Assembly (NCBI GenBank): GCA_025667525.1
Contig: CM046874.1
Coordinates: 423,505,729-423,569,728 of the forward strand
Length of the DNA: 64,000 bases
DNA from: Glebionis coronaria
Lineage: Eukaryota; Streptophyta; Magnoliopsida; Asterales; Asteraceae
Direction: 5' to 3'
Shown one piece after another: positions 63,496-64,000 of the stretch (position 1 is the first letter of the stretch; the number at the start of each line of letters is the position of its first letter). A program made the position numbers and the translations under genes. The notes under the pieces are model-generated. The model was not told the origin of the DNA. It did no database searches and worked only from the letters and a program-made list of their open reading frames with translations.

Positions 63496-64000
63496 TTTTT
63501 TTGTGGTTTTTGATGGTATTAACTTTTTTGGAAATTGGTGAATGTATTAAGTAGACAAAAATCTACAAATCTCCTCCTTAATCAAATCTCTTGATTAAAT
63601 AAGCCTCAAGGAATGAAAACGATCACGTGGAGTGAACGCCTTCGATGACTTTAGAACGATGGTGGAACACCAAATCGTTCAAGAGGGTTTAATCAATAGA
63701 AACCAAGAAAATATATATGATATGTAATAATACTTTGGGCGGCAAAACCATCGATTAGCTCTCAAAATCAAATACGCACAAGCAAGCGGAGGAAACGAGG
63801 CGGCGCGAAGCACTTAAGAGCCTTTTTCCTTTAGGTCGTGAAATACAACCGCCTTATACCCACCTTATAGTTTGTATTTTCAAAATCGAGCTTCACGAAA
63901 GTATTTATCTATTTTTGCCTTTTTCTTTGGTTTGAGATTCGAATACAATGATTGGGTAATGACCTCCCAAGTCAAGGTTGTGATTTCTCACGTATTTGGA
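63496..64000 (-). other. Athila-3 5' leader, no gene
   Basis: Upstream (minus strand) of gag. No primer site or LTR edge is found before the window ends, so the 5' LTR lies to the right. Nothing else recognised. Confidence 0.5.

Overview
The window is plant nuclear DNA made almost entirely of nested LTR retrotransposons. I see no convincing host gene. Plant origin is shown by the Athila-type, SIRE/Maximus-type and long-LTR Gypsy families, their tRNA-Asp and initiator-Met primer sites, and a nuclear copy of plant mitochondrial nad7. The protein types are ones I associate with Asteraceae; that is recognition, not a search result.

Nest 1 (1-41312, all minus strand). An old SIRE-type Copia element (Copia-2, 5' LTR 40808-41312) was entered three times: by a long-LTR chromovirus-like Gypsy (LTR 610-3463, rest off the left edge), by Athila-A (3980-27121, target duplication gcact) and by Athila-B (28835-37231, target duplication ccaaa). 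Athila-A was then hit inside its integrase gene by Copia-1 (7731-20203, target duplication tcggt). Each of the last three insertions is proved by a 5-bp duplication whose removal restores the interrupted coding sequence.

Copia-1 is the youngest and the only apparently complete element: 520-bp LTRs that look identical, open gag, open pol and a 1022-residue third ORF. It has two remarkable properties. A motif of the form TGTCAGCG recurs about 45 times, in both LTRs, both non-coding arrays and all three ORFs, often at a 21-bp period and always in one codon frame where direct copies are coding. Its outer 3' end is not its LTR: 106 bp from the 3' end of a related element and a perfect 348-bp palindrome lie between the 3' LTR and the target duplication.

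Athila-A has broken gag-pro-RT-RNaseH-integrase. Athila-B keeps both 1745-bp LTRs but lost the whole RT-integrase region. Both carry arrays of a CGGAAT motif in their LTRs.

Region 41313-48089 holds unassigned AT-rich DNA, a mitochondrial insertion (about 44100-47100) containing nad7 exon sequence and a group II intron domain V, a probable solo LTR inside it, and two short unassigned exon-like stretches.

Nest 2 (48090-64000). Copia-3 (plus strand) has a 5' LTR, decayed gag and decayed pol, with no 3' LTR seen. Next to it is a minus-strand Athila-3 with a 3' LTR ending at 58295, a long 3' non-coding region, a pol-less coding region (gag, protease, a different C-terminal ORF), and a 5' end beyond the window.

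A theme across families is that each carries its own short reiterated motif or hairpin set in the LTR, and in the Copia elements also in coding DNA. In the Athilas the polypurine-tract-like sequence is repeated inside the 3' non-coding region.
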